From Emiliania huxleyi CCMP1516 (lineage: Eukaryota; Haptophyta; Isochrysidales; Noelaerhabdaceae): a stretch of DNA of 64,000 bases. This document shows, one piece after another, positions 44,287 through 54,900 of this stretch (within the stretch, counting starts at the first letter, position 1; each line of letters begins with the position of its first letter). Location: the NCBI RefSeq assembly GCF_000372725.1, contig NW_005195301.1:266647-330646 (forward strand), read 5' to 3'. A program made the translations under genes and the position numbers. The notes under the pieces are model-generated. The model did not search any database. It saw only the letters and a program-made list of their open reading frames with translations, and was not told where the DNA came from.

Positions 44287-45878
44287 CTTGGTTTGAAAAT
44301 CTGTGTCTGTGGATCCCGCACCCGACCTATTCCGGGCGCCGTTCACGCGAGCAACGAGGGGGTTTCCGACATCCTGTCGGAAACTGGACAGAAGCGCGCA
44401 AGAAGGCGCTTCGTTATCTACCGCAAGAGACCCTGCGCATAGTCATAAAGTTGAGTTCAGCGCGCGTCAGAAGCCATTGCTCGCTTCCGATGGAGAGAGA
44501 TTTTTTTGAAAACCAACAAGAAATCACAACTCACAGTGATTTTGGCTCGGCAGCTTGTCAGCCCTCAGCCGAAGCTGGGGCCGGTCCCGTAGCCGAGAGA
44601 GCCCGCGTCGATGAGTTCGACGCGGTCGGGAGGCCTTGCGGAGAGGCCAGAGAGTTGGAGAGAGAGCGACCGCTGTACTTCATGGTGTCATCAGGTGACC
44701 GGCTGATAAGCCAGAGGTCGATACACTCTGGACGAGCCATAGGATGCCACGAATTCCTGAATGATGGTCCTGTCACATTCGTGTTCCGAGTTGTTGGGCG
44801 CAGGGAGGCAGCATATCAGGCACCAGTCTTCTGGACAGCTTGACAGCTGCAGCCGCGGTGGCAGAGACCAGAGTCGGCCGCAGCTCGAGCCAGCAGCTTT
44901 TGGCTGCGGGATCGAATCGCGGAAGGCTCATGCCCTCGCGGAGCGACGCGGGTCGAGCGGCGCGCGCGTGTGCGAAATGCGACAACAGACGACAGACGAC
45001 AGACGCCTGAGCGCTGAACGACTGAACGACCGTCGCTTCCGAGGCCCAAATACCAGCGCATCGCCGCCTGTGCAAAGATCAAGGCAGAAACAGTGCAATC
45101 TCGCGCTCACCACAATAGTAGAGAGGGGCATCGGGCCAGAGCGTGATACACGCACCAGGGGACCAGGTAAGGGTCGGGATCACAATATTGTGAGTGCCTC
45201 ACAATATAAATTTTCTCGGATAGATATCACGCGGCTGACCACCAACTCTCCGCCAAACTCTGCTGTAACTCATTGAACTCTTGATGCTGGGGCTGACGTC
45301 AGGGGGGGAGTGGGGGAGCGGGGAGCAGCTCCCAACAGGGTCATGTTGAAACAGCCTTGCTGAGCGTAACTTTTCCAGGTGAAGGTAACGCAATGAGTTG
45401 ACGAAAATCAAGAGGCTGCGCCTAATATAAAGTTGCCTAAAATAAAGTTACGCTTCCTGCATTGGTTCTGCGGCACCGATTAGTCGGCGCGTCTTGTACG
45501 CAGCTGGGTGCAACTAACGAGGTGACCCCGGCCGCGCGCGTGTGGGTGTCAGGTCACACACCCTCACCCAGGCGCACAGTGCACAGGTACAGGTACAGGT
45601 GAGGTGGCCCCGCTCTTTTTCTCTGATTTCTCTTTCACTATACTGTACGGTGCTAAAGGAAGTTCCTACTTCCCGAGAGAGCGATCGTCTTCGTCGCACG
45701 TGTGTGGTGTGTGACCATGACCTTAAGAGCGACCAGTGACGACTGACGTATATTTTTTCTGCACAGATTCTCTCCATTCCTGGGGCCGCGAGCTGGCGCA
45801 CCGAGGGTCTTTCTTTTTTAGCCACACACACCCCGGTAGAGGGTACACGACGAATTTTGGCTGTAAGAGTCGCTCGAT
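44287..45878. other. Intergenic region with a SINE-like repeat
   Basis: No gene is supported. The stretch contains the 44850-44985 repeat and AT-richer DNA with ACAATATTG and TAAAGTTGCCTAAAATAAAG near 45180-45450. A TACAGG triplet occurs at 45587-45600. Confidence 0.5.
44850..44985 (+). repeat. SINE-like repeat family G, copy 1
   Basis: Shares CAGCCGCGGTGGC, CTTTTGGC, TCGAATCGCGG and CCCTCGCGGAGCGACGCG, in the same order and spacing, with 50337-50472. GGTGGCAGAGACC resembles a pol III A box, and about 40 bp later GGATCGAATCG resembles a B box (GGTTCGAATCG in the other copy). Confidence 0.5.
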
Positions 45879-47538
45879 TCACACGCTCGCGGCCTCGACG
45901 AGCACCCGCTCGCACACGCACGCCCCGGTGTCCACGACCACGCCGACGCAACCGTCCGTGTCTGCGCACGCCGCCGCAGCGACCGGTGCGAGCCGCACCC
46001 CCTCCAGCCCGGCCCACCAACGCTGCACCTGGCGGTGGGGGACGCCGGGCGGCTCAGGGTAGCGCTCGATAGGGCCGCTGCAGCGGGAGGCGCCTGCGCG
46101 CGAGACACCGGGCCGGCTCGGCGATCTCCAGCCGCGGCCGCCCACGCGCGCTCAAACGAGGCCGCGCTGCCGGGCGGGAGAGACGCGTTGAGTCGCCGCT
46201 GCGCCGTGCGCGTCGTCGGGTCGAGCAGCCTAACCCTCGACGTCATCTCGGGTCATCTCGCGTCACCTGCAGCCCCGCCGCGCCGTCGGGCCGGCTCCTC
46301 CGGTTGCCCGGGTAGGCGGTGCCGCTCAGCGCGCCGTGCGGCGGCGGGGCGGTGCCGTTGCCGCCGTCGCCAAGGGCCCAGACCACGGGCCAGCCGTGCG
46401 AGTCTGCGAGTCGCCTCAGCCGCGCGCCGTCGGCGGAGCCAAAGAGCGCGCCGAAGAAGGGGAGGACGAGCTTGATGTCGTCGGGCCGCGGGTTGCCGAG
46501 CAGGTTCGCCTCCCAGTAGCTGCCCGCGGAGAGCTCGGTCGCGTTGGGCGCGTCGCGGTGCGGGGGCGAGAGCTGGGAAGAGTTCGTTCGTGAGAGTGTC
46601 ACGGCTCGCTGCCGCGTGATCAGCTATCTCGGATCTAGATATCACGGCTCGCTCACCGCAGAGCGCGCGATCAGCTCCGCGGCCGACTGCGCGAGGGAGC
46701 GGCGCGGCAGCCGCCCGCCGCGGCTCCCGTCGCCGCCCCAGCTCCCGAGGCCGCGGTACAGGACATGGTCAAAGTGGTCGAGGGTGCCGACGGGGGCCAT
46801 CGGGTAGGAGCAGTCGAGGTTGAAGCGTGGAGGGCCGTACGTGTCGTTGCACGACGCCTCCCAGATGCCGGTGTCGATCGGCGCGATCTCGACCATCTTG
46901 CGAACGCGACTCGTGCGGAAGACCGCGCCGACGTTGCCAAAGAGCGGCGCGCTGCCCGTGTCGAGGCGGCGAATGTTGTGAGCGGCGTACACCAGCCGAT
47001 TGGCCGCCTCGTCCCAGGTCGGGCGCAGCGGCCGCGCAAAGGGCGGGCAGCCAAAGATGGAGATCTCGGCGATCTGCGGCCCCAGGTTCTTGTAGTGTGC
47101 CGACGAAGCGTTGGCGGCGGTGCTGCGCGGGTCGAATGCCCCGGGCGTCCAAACAGGTGACGCGTCAGGCGGCGCCTCGGCCGGCGGGATCAGCTGCGCC
47201 TGCCACTGGTTGAGGAAGAAGCCGTACTTTTCGAGCGACGCCATGGAGACATCGACAAACTCTCCAGCGGGCCGGGCCGGGAAGTTGTGGACGATTTCCG
47301 CGGCTTTGGCCTCGGCACGCACTCGGTCGAGCAGCCGCTCCGGGCTCAGTTTCGCCGCGGCGGGACAGCACGCGGAAAGCAGGCGGCGGAGCTCTGGCGA
47401 AGCAAAGAGCTCCAGGACGCGTGGAGTGGCCGCCGCCGAAGCGGCGGCAGCGGCACGCTCGCTGGCGGCGCGAACAGAGGCCTGCACCGGCGTCTGAACC
47501 GGAGGCGTGGGGAACTGGAACTGGTGTTGGCTCGTCAT
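45879..47538 (-). CDS. Conserved hypothetical protein, about three exons
   Basis: Exon 1, 47538-46657 (ATG 47538, MTSQHQFQFPTPPVQTPV), has an Ala-rich helical start. It continues with EIVHNFPARPAGEFVDVSMA, YGFFLNQWQAQLIPPAEAPP, AEISIFGCPPFARPLRPTWD, VYAAHNIRRLDTGSAPLFGN, VRKMVEIAPIDTGIWEASCN and DTYGPPRFNLDCSYPMAPVG. Exon 2, 46572-46267, adds ELSAGSYWEANLLGNPRPDD and LVLPFFGALFGSADGARLRR. Both joins are GT-AG and phase 0. The last exon (start near 46240) ends CADTDGCVGVVVDTGACVCE then RVLVEAASV and stop at 45879-45881. The middle, dense in aromatic and proline residues, looks like a globular domain. I do not recognise it, though the style suggests a lineage-restricted family. Confidence 0.65.
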
Positions 47539-47623
47539 GGGATCACGACAGTCCAGCAGCGGCGGGCCCCAGACCGTTTTGAGAGAATACTCACTCAGCA
47601 CAAGGTTCACAGCTGAAATGTGG

Positions 47624-47675
47624 AATATAAGCCAATATACACATTGGAGAATATTGGGATATATTGGCTTATATT
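47624..47675. repeat. AT-rich inverted repeat (hairpin)
   Basis: AATATAAGCCAATAT at 47624-47638 is perfectly inverted at 47661-47675 around a 22-bp loop. It lies about 90 bp upstream of the preceding gene's start. Confidence 0.85.
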
Positions 47676-47838
47676 GATATATTCCCACTCCCTCCCTTCC
47701 TCCCGGGGGCATCTGCGCCCTTTCCGTGTTTCTCCACAGCACCCTCTCGTTTCCTCTCTAAGGAAACTCCGTCCGTGGAAATCAGCTGGTTTGGGCCCAA
47801 AATCAGCCAAAGCGGCAAAATACCGGGGTATACCTGGG

Positions 47839-48258
47839 GGTCCCGTACCATGCGGAATCGACCCTATCCAGTGCTCAAGTGCTCAAGGGCATCTGCGTTT
47901 CGTTTCTTTTGCCTCTCTCCTCACACGTCTGGTCATTGTTGTCTGTCGTGGGATCGCTTGTCATGTGAGAGAGTTAAGAAAGAAAGAAAACAGACAATCC
48001 AAGGGAGGGATGGGAGGACGGCACGCATGTGAGAGAATAAGAAGTGGCCTCGCGAGCTGGGAATAGGACCGCCGCAAGCAAGCGGCGTGGCGTGGGGCGG
48101 TTGAGCATCCCTCCGGGGGGCCCTCTGCTCCGGGGAGGCGTTGTTGGAGGCTAGGACGCAAGCGTCCGTCGCCCTTTTCAAACTCGGGGCCCACTCCGCT
48201 ACGCTCCGACCCGAATTTGGAGGGCCTAAAAGTTTAAGGTGGTGCTGCGCAAAAAAAA
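47839..48258. repeat. Cluster of family A (reverse), D (reverse) and H (forward) repeats
   Basis: 47839-47888 is a family A head in reverse. 47962-48026 is family D in reverse (GAAAGAAAACAGACAATCCA...). 48047-48258 is family H, with GAGCTGGGAATAGGACCGCC, GGAGGCGTTGTTGGAGGCTA, GGACGCAAGCGTCCGTCGCC and GAGGGCCTAAAAGTTTAAGG. The AGGACGCAAGCGTCCGTCG part can form a small hairpin (GGACGCAAGCGTCC). Confidence 0.8.
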
Positions 48259-49845
48259 GGGTTTAATATAACAAAATAAAAGTTTTCAAAAGGGGCGCAA
48301 GTTACGCGGCGAGGGAAAAGGGAGCAAAGAGGGGCAGCAAAAGGGACAAAAGGGACGCGGTCACGCCAGCGGCTGGCAGCGGCGGTCGGGGCGACCAAGT
48401 CGGCGATCCCGCTACGCTCAGAGACAGCGGCGGGTTGGCGTGCGGGGTCGCTGTCCTGTGTCCTCCCAATGCGACTCAGAGGTGCACCGCCGAGGCGTCC
48501 AAGGCACTGAAGGCGGAAGCGGGCGCAAGCACAAGAGAAAGGTCACTGCCGCTTGCAATCCCGGAACCGGCACGCGTCGCAGACGGGAGGCTCGGCAGGA
48601 GCGTTGCGATGGCGAAAGGAGAAGCACACCAGGCGGGCAACCTCCAGGCCGCGTGCGATGGAGACGGGCCGTTGGCCGTGCCATCACAACTTGTCGTACA
48701 GGTCGGGTTCGAAGGTAGCGTGTGGCGCCAGGCGAGCACTACAGGAGGCCGGCCGGAAAGCTATCGGGCTGAAGTCCAAACTTGGGCTTGACATCGGACA
48801 TGGCGAGCGCATGCAAAGGCAAGGAATGCGTACGGCCGGGCCAGCTGCATGGCTGAGGCGGACTGGGACTGGCGAGATGAAAGGAGTGGCAAGCAGCGGC
48901 AAGCCTAATCACCCTGGTAGTGCACCCTGTAGGGCCGCACTCTCCACAAGCACTCTTGATGGGCGGTCTGTGACAGCCTGGTGACAGCATGACAGATCTT
49001 GCGTGCATAAGGAGAGCCGTCAAAGCACTTGCACGCCATGCACACATACACACGGTGAAGGCGGCGCCGGTGACTGCCCAATTGAGCTGGTGTTGAGTGA
49101 GCGCAGGTTGGATTGTCGTGTGTGCGGCAGCAGGAGGTAAGGTATGAGGAGCTCAAAGCGAGTTGAGAGTTTGCGATGCTTAAAAGAAGTGTTTGCGTGC
49201 GGGTCGCCAAATACCGCAGCAAACTAAGCGTGGACGCACTGTGGGTCAGGCTGAGGAGGATAAACGAGAGGACATATGGGCAACGCGCCGGGAGGTGAGA
49301 AAAGAATTCTGCAAAGGGGGTGTTCACGGAAAGTGCGCTGCACGTGCTCCAAGCGCGGCGCAGAGGCTGGCCTTGGAGTCCAGACAGACCATGACGGCGT
49401 CGAGTGAGGGTCGAGGGGAGCGGAAACACATCGTGACGGCTCCGAGCCGGGTAGATAGATGATGGATGCGCTTGTCGTGCGTGCGGGTAGTCCTTCCTCG
49501 TGATCTGTGATCTGTGAGGGTCCGCCCGCAGGCGCATTTTAAAGGGGCGGGGCGCGGGCGCGCGCGGCAGGCCGAGAGCTCTTTTTCGAGATCAGACCTT
49601 TCGATGGTTCACGATTTTTCGCTTGACCTCGGTGGGAAATCGCACTATTTAAGGGCAAAAACCGATTTGCTGTGGGGGGCGTGAGTCTTTCCTTCTGTCG
49701 CTCCCTCTCCGGTCTCTCCATCATCTTTTCCACCGCGTCTGCCGTGATCTTATTTTGCTCGGGTATCTCCTCCTCCCATGTCGCGTTCGTATCGAGGCCC
49801 GGGGTCCCCTCCAGCTTTATCACTCGATTGTCCGTCCTCTCTCGG
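48259..49845. other. Intergenic, no supported gene
   Basis: Frames such as 48435-48791 are open on both strands without motifs. 49497-49545 is the inverse of the short repeat at 34517. AT content is higher around 49600-49860. Confidence 0.5.
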
Positions 49846-50123
49846 CCCCAATAAAATAAATAAAACGGGCACGCCAAACGAGGGGTGGGAGAAGGACAGG
49901 GTCCCCACCTGCACGAGCAGGATCTTGTGTAAGGACGATCAGGGACACAGGGGAACGGGAGCGGGGAGCGCATCGCGACACGGAGGGGGGCTGGGCAGGG
50001 TTCACCCACACGACAGGTCCCAGGGATTCCGCTCTCGTATAGGACAGGTTGCACCCGGCGGCACGGGGGCAGGCGCGGGCCTCCTACTGGTTGCGCTCTC
50101 CTAGTTCTCCTGCTCCTGACATC
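49846..50123 (-). repeat. Repeat family C, copy 2 (inverted relative to copy 1)
   Basis: Reverse complement of 22357-22625 with scattered substitutions and small indels, including the A/T-rich tail AATAAAATAAATAAA at one end. Confidence 0.8.
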
Positions 50124-50336
50124 TCGACCCCAGGTGCGTGCCGCTGTTGCGCCGGTTTCTTCCCTCCGAGGTAGAGCGTCCTGGCCTTCCCCTCCACTCG
50201 GATGCCCGTCTTGGTTCGCCCTTCTTCGAACGTGTGTTCTGTCATATTACATACCCAACCACACCCAGCCCCGTCCTCGTCCGTCAATCACACCACCCAA
50301 AAGCGGAGGTACATCAGGAGCCGCAGCCGGCCTGCT

Positions 50337-50472
50337 CTATCAGCCCCGCAGCCGCGGTGGCGCGACCGGACCGCGGTCGCTCCAGGCGCCTTTTGGCCCC
50401 GGTTCGAATCGCGGTTGGCGCGCGCCCTCGCGGAGCGACGCGTGGCGCGCGACGCGCGCGCGTGCGCGTGCG
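50337..50472 (+). repeat. SINE-like repeat family G, copy 2
   Basis: Shares its ordered blocks with 44850-44985 and contains GGTTCGAATCG, a near-perfect pol III B box. Confidence 0.5.
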
Positions 50473-50646
50473 CGCCCAGCCGAGCCCTAGGCCGTATGCC
50501 GTCTGCCTTATTCGGCTCTGGCTTTCTCTTTGCGTTGAGGTGAATTCTCTTGTTGCCCAAGCGTCCTTTGCGGCCGCACACAACGCTCACCCCCCCAGTT
50601 TCCCCGACGCGCGGAGCGCGCTACACGCTCTCACTACAGCTAAAGG

Positions 50647-50881
50647 ATGGGCTGCGGGACGTCAAAACAGAAGCAGGAGGCGATGGACGAGATGGACGTC
50701 AGCAAACAGTGCGCGCGCGCTCCTGCACTGCCCGCCCCGCCCCGCACCGCCCGCCCACACCCCCGCCCGCATTCACCCCTGACCGCCGCCTCGCAGTGGC
50801 GCCGAGTCCCCGTCGTACCACATGTACAACGCTCCGCCCGTACCGGACGAGCCGGCGGTCGCCGCGCCAAGCAGTTCGTAA
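50647..50881 (+). CDS. Small 48-residue protein with N-myristoylation/palmitoylation signal
   Basis: Two exons, 50647-50708 and 50797-50881, splice at a GT-AG intron of 88 nt. Phases agree (CA|T) and the total is 147 nt including the TAA. The protein starts MGCGTSKQKQEAMDEMDVSK, where Gly2, Cys3 and Ser/Thr at position 5-6 form a classic N-myristoyl plus S-palmitoyl signal. A Pro/Ala/Ser tail (SYHMYNAPPVPDEPAVAAPS) then follows. There is no enzymatic domain. By analogy with other MGC-type peptides it would be tethered to the plasma or a flagellar membrane as an adaptor; that role is inference. ATG context is AAAGGATGG. It is short enough to be missed by standard gene finders, and the only support is splice geometry and the acylation motif. 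Confidence 0.6.
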
Positions 50882-51349
50882 TTTCGTGCGATTCTGCGCC
50901 TCACGTCGCACCGGAGAGGACTGTGTCGCACGCCTCTGCTCTGTGGGTGGGATGGGAACGGCGGTCTCGTGAAGCGCAAGGTTGAACACGCATCATCTCT
51001 CGACTCTCTCGCGGCCGCGCGCGGGTGTCCGTCCGTCTCTTTTTTATTCCGCGCCGCGGTGTACACTTGTGCATTTGAGAAGTTCAAGCCTTCTCGGTTC
51101 CCGCGTGAATGCTCTGGGACGACAGACTAGCCTTGCGCTGTGCCACACGCTCTGAGTCGACACATGTTCACCCCTATAGATCGCGACACACCATAAAAGT
51201 GCACACAACCTTCGGTGCGGTGTGCGTGCGCGGCGTGCCGCGTGCGCGGGGAGCCCGCGACACCGGCGCACACGCACACACACAACTACAACTCAGAGGC
51301 TCGCGACGCCGCGCCGTTCGCGGGCCGGTCGGCGCTGCCACCCGCCCTC

Positions 51350-52641
51350 TCACCGGCCGAGCCGCTCGTCCGCCTCGCCCTTGGCCTCCGCCTCCCGCAG
51401 CGTGTACCCGAGCACCAGCTGGTACATGCAGAGCGTGCGCATCTTGTCCTGCTCGATGGTCACCTGGTCGTCTCTCTCGAGGTCTCGCTCGCCCCCGTCC
51501 TCGTCCGGGACCTTGAAGATGTACTTGACCACCATCGACATCGCCTCCTTCACCTCGGCCGACATGCCGCGCGTCAGCACCGCCAGCTGCGCCTACGGGG
51601 CAGGGCTCCAGGACGGCTGCGAGCCGCGCCCCTCCCCTCCTGCGCGGGCGGGCTCCGCCGCGCCTCGGGCAGCGCGGCGACGTACGCGGACAGGGAGGTG
51701 GAGATGGCGCCGCTCCCCTCCGCCTCCCCCGCCTGCAGCTGGCCCAGCTCCGAACGCAGCGCCTCCGCCTCGCCGCGCAGCTGCTCCATGTACGCGGCCG
51801 CGTCGACCTCAACCTCGCGCCCGCCGTCGAGGGTGACGACGACAGTGCCGCTCACGTTGGGCGGCGAGGCGGTGCCCGCCGCTGCGTCCAGCGCCGGCAG
51901 CGCCGCGCCGAAGGCAGACCCGCCCTCCCCCTCCAGCGCGCCGAGCGCAGCCGAGAACTCGTCCCACGCGATCCGGCCGTCGCCGTCGGCGTCCATGAGC
52001 TTCATGAGCGCGCGCGCCTCGTAGGGCGGCGGCGCCTCGCCGCCGTAGACGGACGCGAGCAGCGCCTCCACCTCCGGCATCTCGATGTACCCGGAGCCGT
52101 CCGCGTCGAGCCGCTCAAACGCGGCGCGGAAGTCGGCGGGCTCGCGTGAGCGGATCTCGAGCAGGTCTCGCAGGGCGGTGGCGTACTCGGCGTTGCGCAG
52201 CATGTAGCCCGTCACCTGCAGCTGCAGCATCAGCGCGGCGAGCCGGTCGCCCGTCGTCGTCACGCTCGAGTCGAACTGCAGCGTCGGCAGCGCGCCGAGC
52301 AGCGCGACGACGGCGTCTTGCATTGCCTGCTGCACGCGCGGCGCCGAGTCGGCGAAGAAGTCGCGCAGCAGCCGCTGCGGCGGCTTCTCGGTCGCGATGT
52401 CAAAGTACGCCTGCGCCGACGTCGCCAGCCCGGACTCCTGGATCTTGGTGATCCGGTCGCGGAGCCGTGCCATCGCGGCGTCGTCGAGGCCGTCGTCGCC
52501 GCCGCCGCCGCCGCCGAGCTGCTGCTGCAGGCATACCGCCGCGCGAGGCGCAGCGACGCCAGGCAGCAGCGGTCGGCACAGCACCGGGCCGGCGCTTCCC
52601 ACCAGGTATGAAGCAGCAGGCGCCACCAGGAAGAACGACAT
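51350..52641 (-). CDS. DUF760-like protein with central EF-hand pair, plastid-type leader
   Basis: Exons 52641-51664 and 51592-51350 give 406 residues; the 71-nt intron has a GC donor (CCCGAG|GCGCGG). The leader (MSFFLVAPAASYLVGSAGPV) is signal-peptide-like and followed by Arg/Ala-rich sequence, as in secondary-plastid targeting. The domain core matches the plant DUF760 pattern: SAPRVQQAMQDAVVALLGAL, then LQLQVTGYMLRNAEYATALR, and in the last exon LTRGMSAEVKEAMSMVVKYI and MYQLVLGYTLREAEAKGEAD. Between these halves sit two EF-hands, DADGSGYIEMPEV and DADGDGRIAWDEF, with all calcium-ligand positions filled. A coiled segment (YMEQLRGEAEALRSELGQLQ) follows. Plant relatives are plastid proteins of unknown role; calcium control is an inference from the insert. 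The upstream composite repeat begins 5 bp before the ATG. Confidence 0.75.
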
Positions 52642-52645
52642 CGCG

Positions 52646-53706
52646 CAAGTGTCGAAAGAATCTTACAGTAACCACGGGCCCTCAGCGGAGCTGGGAAGAG
52701 GACCGCCGCAAGCGGCGTGGCGTGGAGCGGTTGTGCATCCCTCCGGGGGCCCCTCTGCGCCGGGGAGGCGTTGTTGGAGGCTAGGACGCAAGCGTCCGTC
52801 GCCCTTTTCAAACTCGGGGCCCACTCCGCTACGCTCCGACCCGAATTTGGAGGGCCTAAAAGTTTAAGGTGTTGCTGCGCAAAAGGGGTCGGACACCGGG
52901 CGCAGCTCATGCTAAGAGCTAGAAGAGGAGATAGAGAGAACAACCACCCTGTCCCGTTATTGCGTACACCAACAAACACCACAAAACGCTCTCTCTCTCC
53001 TGTCCGCTCACTCAGGGGGGTCACAACTACCAAGTCCCTCGACTAGCTGCCACAGGGCGCAGCTGCCACAGGGCGCAGCTGGAGACGCTCCCCCTCGGCA
53101 TCCACCCCCACCCGCTCCAGCCCCACTTCTGCTGCCGAGAGAGCTGAATCGAAGCAAGCGTGCCATTGCATCTTGGCGTGCTCCTGGAGCGCGGCTTTCT
53201 GCGGCCACGAGCACGGCGGAGTCGGCGTCGTAGCGCGCATCGTTCCCGCTCATCGCCCATTCCTCCCGTGACGTGTGTCGGCCGCGATTCGATGTCGCCA
53301 CCTTCATCGCCAACGAGGACTCCCTCGACTGCAGGGGGGCTCCGGCGCGGGGAGGGACTCCGCCTGCTGCGCTGGCCGACTGCGCCCTCCTCCTCCATGG
53401 GATCGATCCGATTCCGCAGCGGCGGTGCTGCGCGGGAGGCGGCCGCGGGCACGCTGGGCTCGATCAGCGGCTTTCCCCTCAGGTAGCGCGAAAGCACGAT
53501 TTGGCGGATCTTGGCTTCAATTTTACGAATGTCTTGGGACCAGCTGAAGGCTTGCACGGCGCACATCGCCGGATTCGTGCACGGTATTCGGATTTTGGCT
53601 ATTTGCTCGTGTGGGGGTATATCGCAGATTTGTCAATGGTACCGCGTCTGCGACGCGGGCGCCTTGCGGGCAGAGCCCTTAGCCACCCTTTTATCTTGCG
53701 CGGTCA
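52646..53706 (+). repeat. Composite repeat R1 (family H head plus block I)
   Basis: 52646-53040 (family H with its tail GTCGGACACCGGGCGCAGCT, CATGCTAAGAGCTAGAAGAG) and 53385-53706 (CTCCTCCTCCATGGGATCGA to CCTTTTATCTTGCGCGGTCA) match R2 at 58197-59240 in reverse. The 53041-53384 middle is not shared with R2. Confidence 0.8.
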
Positions 53707-53787
53707 CAACAAAACTCCCTCGCACAACACTGGGCACGGGACTGGCGCGCACTGGTGTCGAAAGAAATAACTTATTTCCCTGCGCGG

Positions 53788-54078
53788 AGCTGGGAATAGG
53801 ACCGCCGCAAGCAAGCGGCGTGGCGTGGAGCGGTTGAGCATCCCTCCGTCCGGGGGCCCCTCTGCGCCGGGGAGGCGTTGTTGGAGGCTAGGACGCAAGC
53901 GTCCGTCGCCCTTTTCGACATCGTCTGTGCGCTGCTAGCTCGCTCGCGCTGTTGAAAGAATTTACGGCAAGTGCGAAAGAAATAACCAGCGGCTTCCGCC
54001 TCTTCTGGCGTGTGGTGGCGGCGTGCCGTCCTCCCATCCTCCCTTGGGTTGTCTGTTTTCTTTCTTTCTTTCTTTCTT
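53788..54078 (+). repeat. Truncated family H copy followed by family D copy
   Basis: 53788-53920 repeats the head of H (GAGCTGGGAATAGGACCGCC to GTCCGTCGCCCTTTTC) and stops there. Both it and R1 are preceded by GTGTCGAAAGAA. 54009-54078 is family D ending in a TTTC run. Confidence 0.75.
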
Positions 54079-54556
54079 TGGGCACACCTACCGGCACATG
54101 GATCATGGTGAGGATGGAAACAGAAAACACCCAGTTCCTTACCAGCTCAGTAACCAGAGATGTATGTGGTTCGCGCGTTCATGGCCAAGATTATTGCGCT
54201 GAAAAAATCCCGGAGTGCGGAGAGACTTCCACCTAAAACGTCTTATGGCACAAAACCCGAACAGACCGCTCGACCTAGTCTACACCACCTCCCCCAGTCA
54301 CTGTCAGACACCTACGCTCCATTCGGAGAGCTCTGCAAAGAAACAGGCTCCATCGAGCTCCACACGAAACTGATAGACGTCTTCAAATCACACAACGTCT
54401 GGAACGACTTCAACGGAAACCACGGCCCCTCTTCCCAAAACTCCCCCTGACTACCCACGGCCACGCGCCACGGCTCAACCGGGTTAAAGCAAACAGGCAC
54501 CGCACCCCCCCCCCCCAAAACCCCCACACACCTGCCGTACGAAGAGGTACGAATAG

Positions 54557-54720
54557 CCGGACACAGGAACGGCACAGCTCAACGGTAGAAATCCCACACA
54601 CGAACTCACCTCTCGCACAAACAGGTTCCCAGAGCCGGACGCAGGAACGGCACAGGCCAAAACACACCCACACCTGACGCACGAACAGGTACGAACAGCC
54701 GGACGAAGGAACGGCAGAGA
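54557..54720 (-). repeat. Three degenerate tandem units around AGCCGGACGCAGGAACGGCA
   Basis: The core occurs near 54557, 54636 and 54697 with ACGAACAGGTACGAAC-like spacers, so spacing is irregular (about 79 and 61 bp). Frames through it translate to repeated LFVR text and are not supported as a gene. Confidence 0.6.
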
Positions 54721-54900
54721 CACACACCCAGCCGGGGCAAGACAGAAGGCCGTCGAGGGGAATGGGAGTTCGCAACTAAACGGCCGAAGCGTATCACTCC
54801 AGTTCACGCTCGCCGAGCCAAACCGCCTACCTGCAAGCTGGGCTCCCGCGCTCGCGAGCCTGGCGCTGCGAGCCGTGGGCCCCGGGGGCGACACACATAT

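Noticed and set aside
48435-48791. 118-codon frame between repeats
   Set aside because: Both strands open, no motif, and it lies in repeat-rich DNA.
50390-50430. Possible tRNA T-arm (GGTTCGAATC)
   Set aside because: The 5-bp T stem does not pair (second pair is G-G) and no acceptor or anticodon arms fold around it; treated as a SINE B box instead.
54160-54450. 96-codon frame after the family D repeat
   Set aside because: Slightly protein-like but no homology or duplication to support it.
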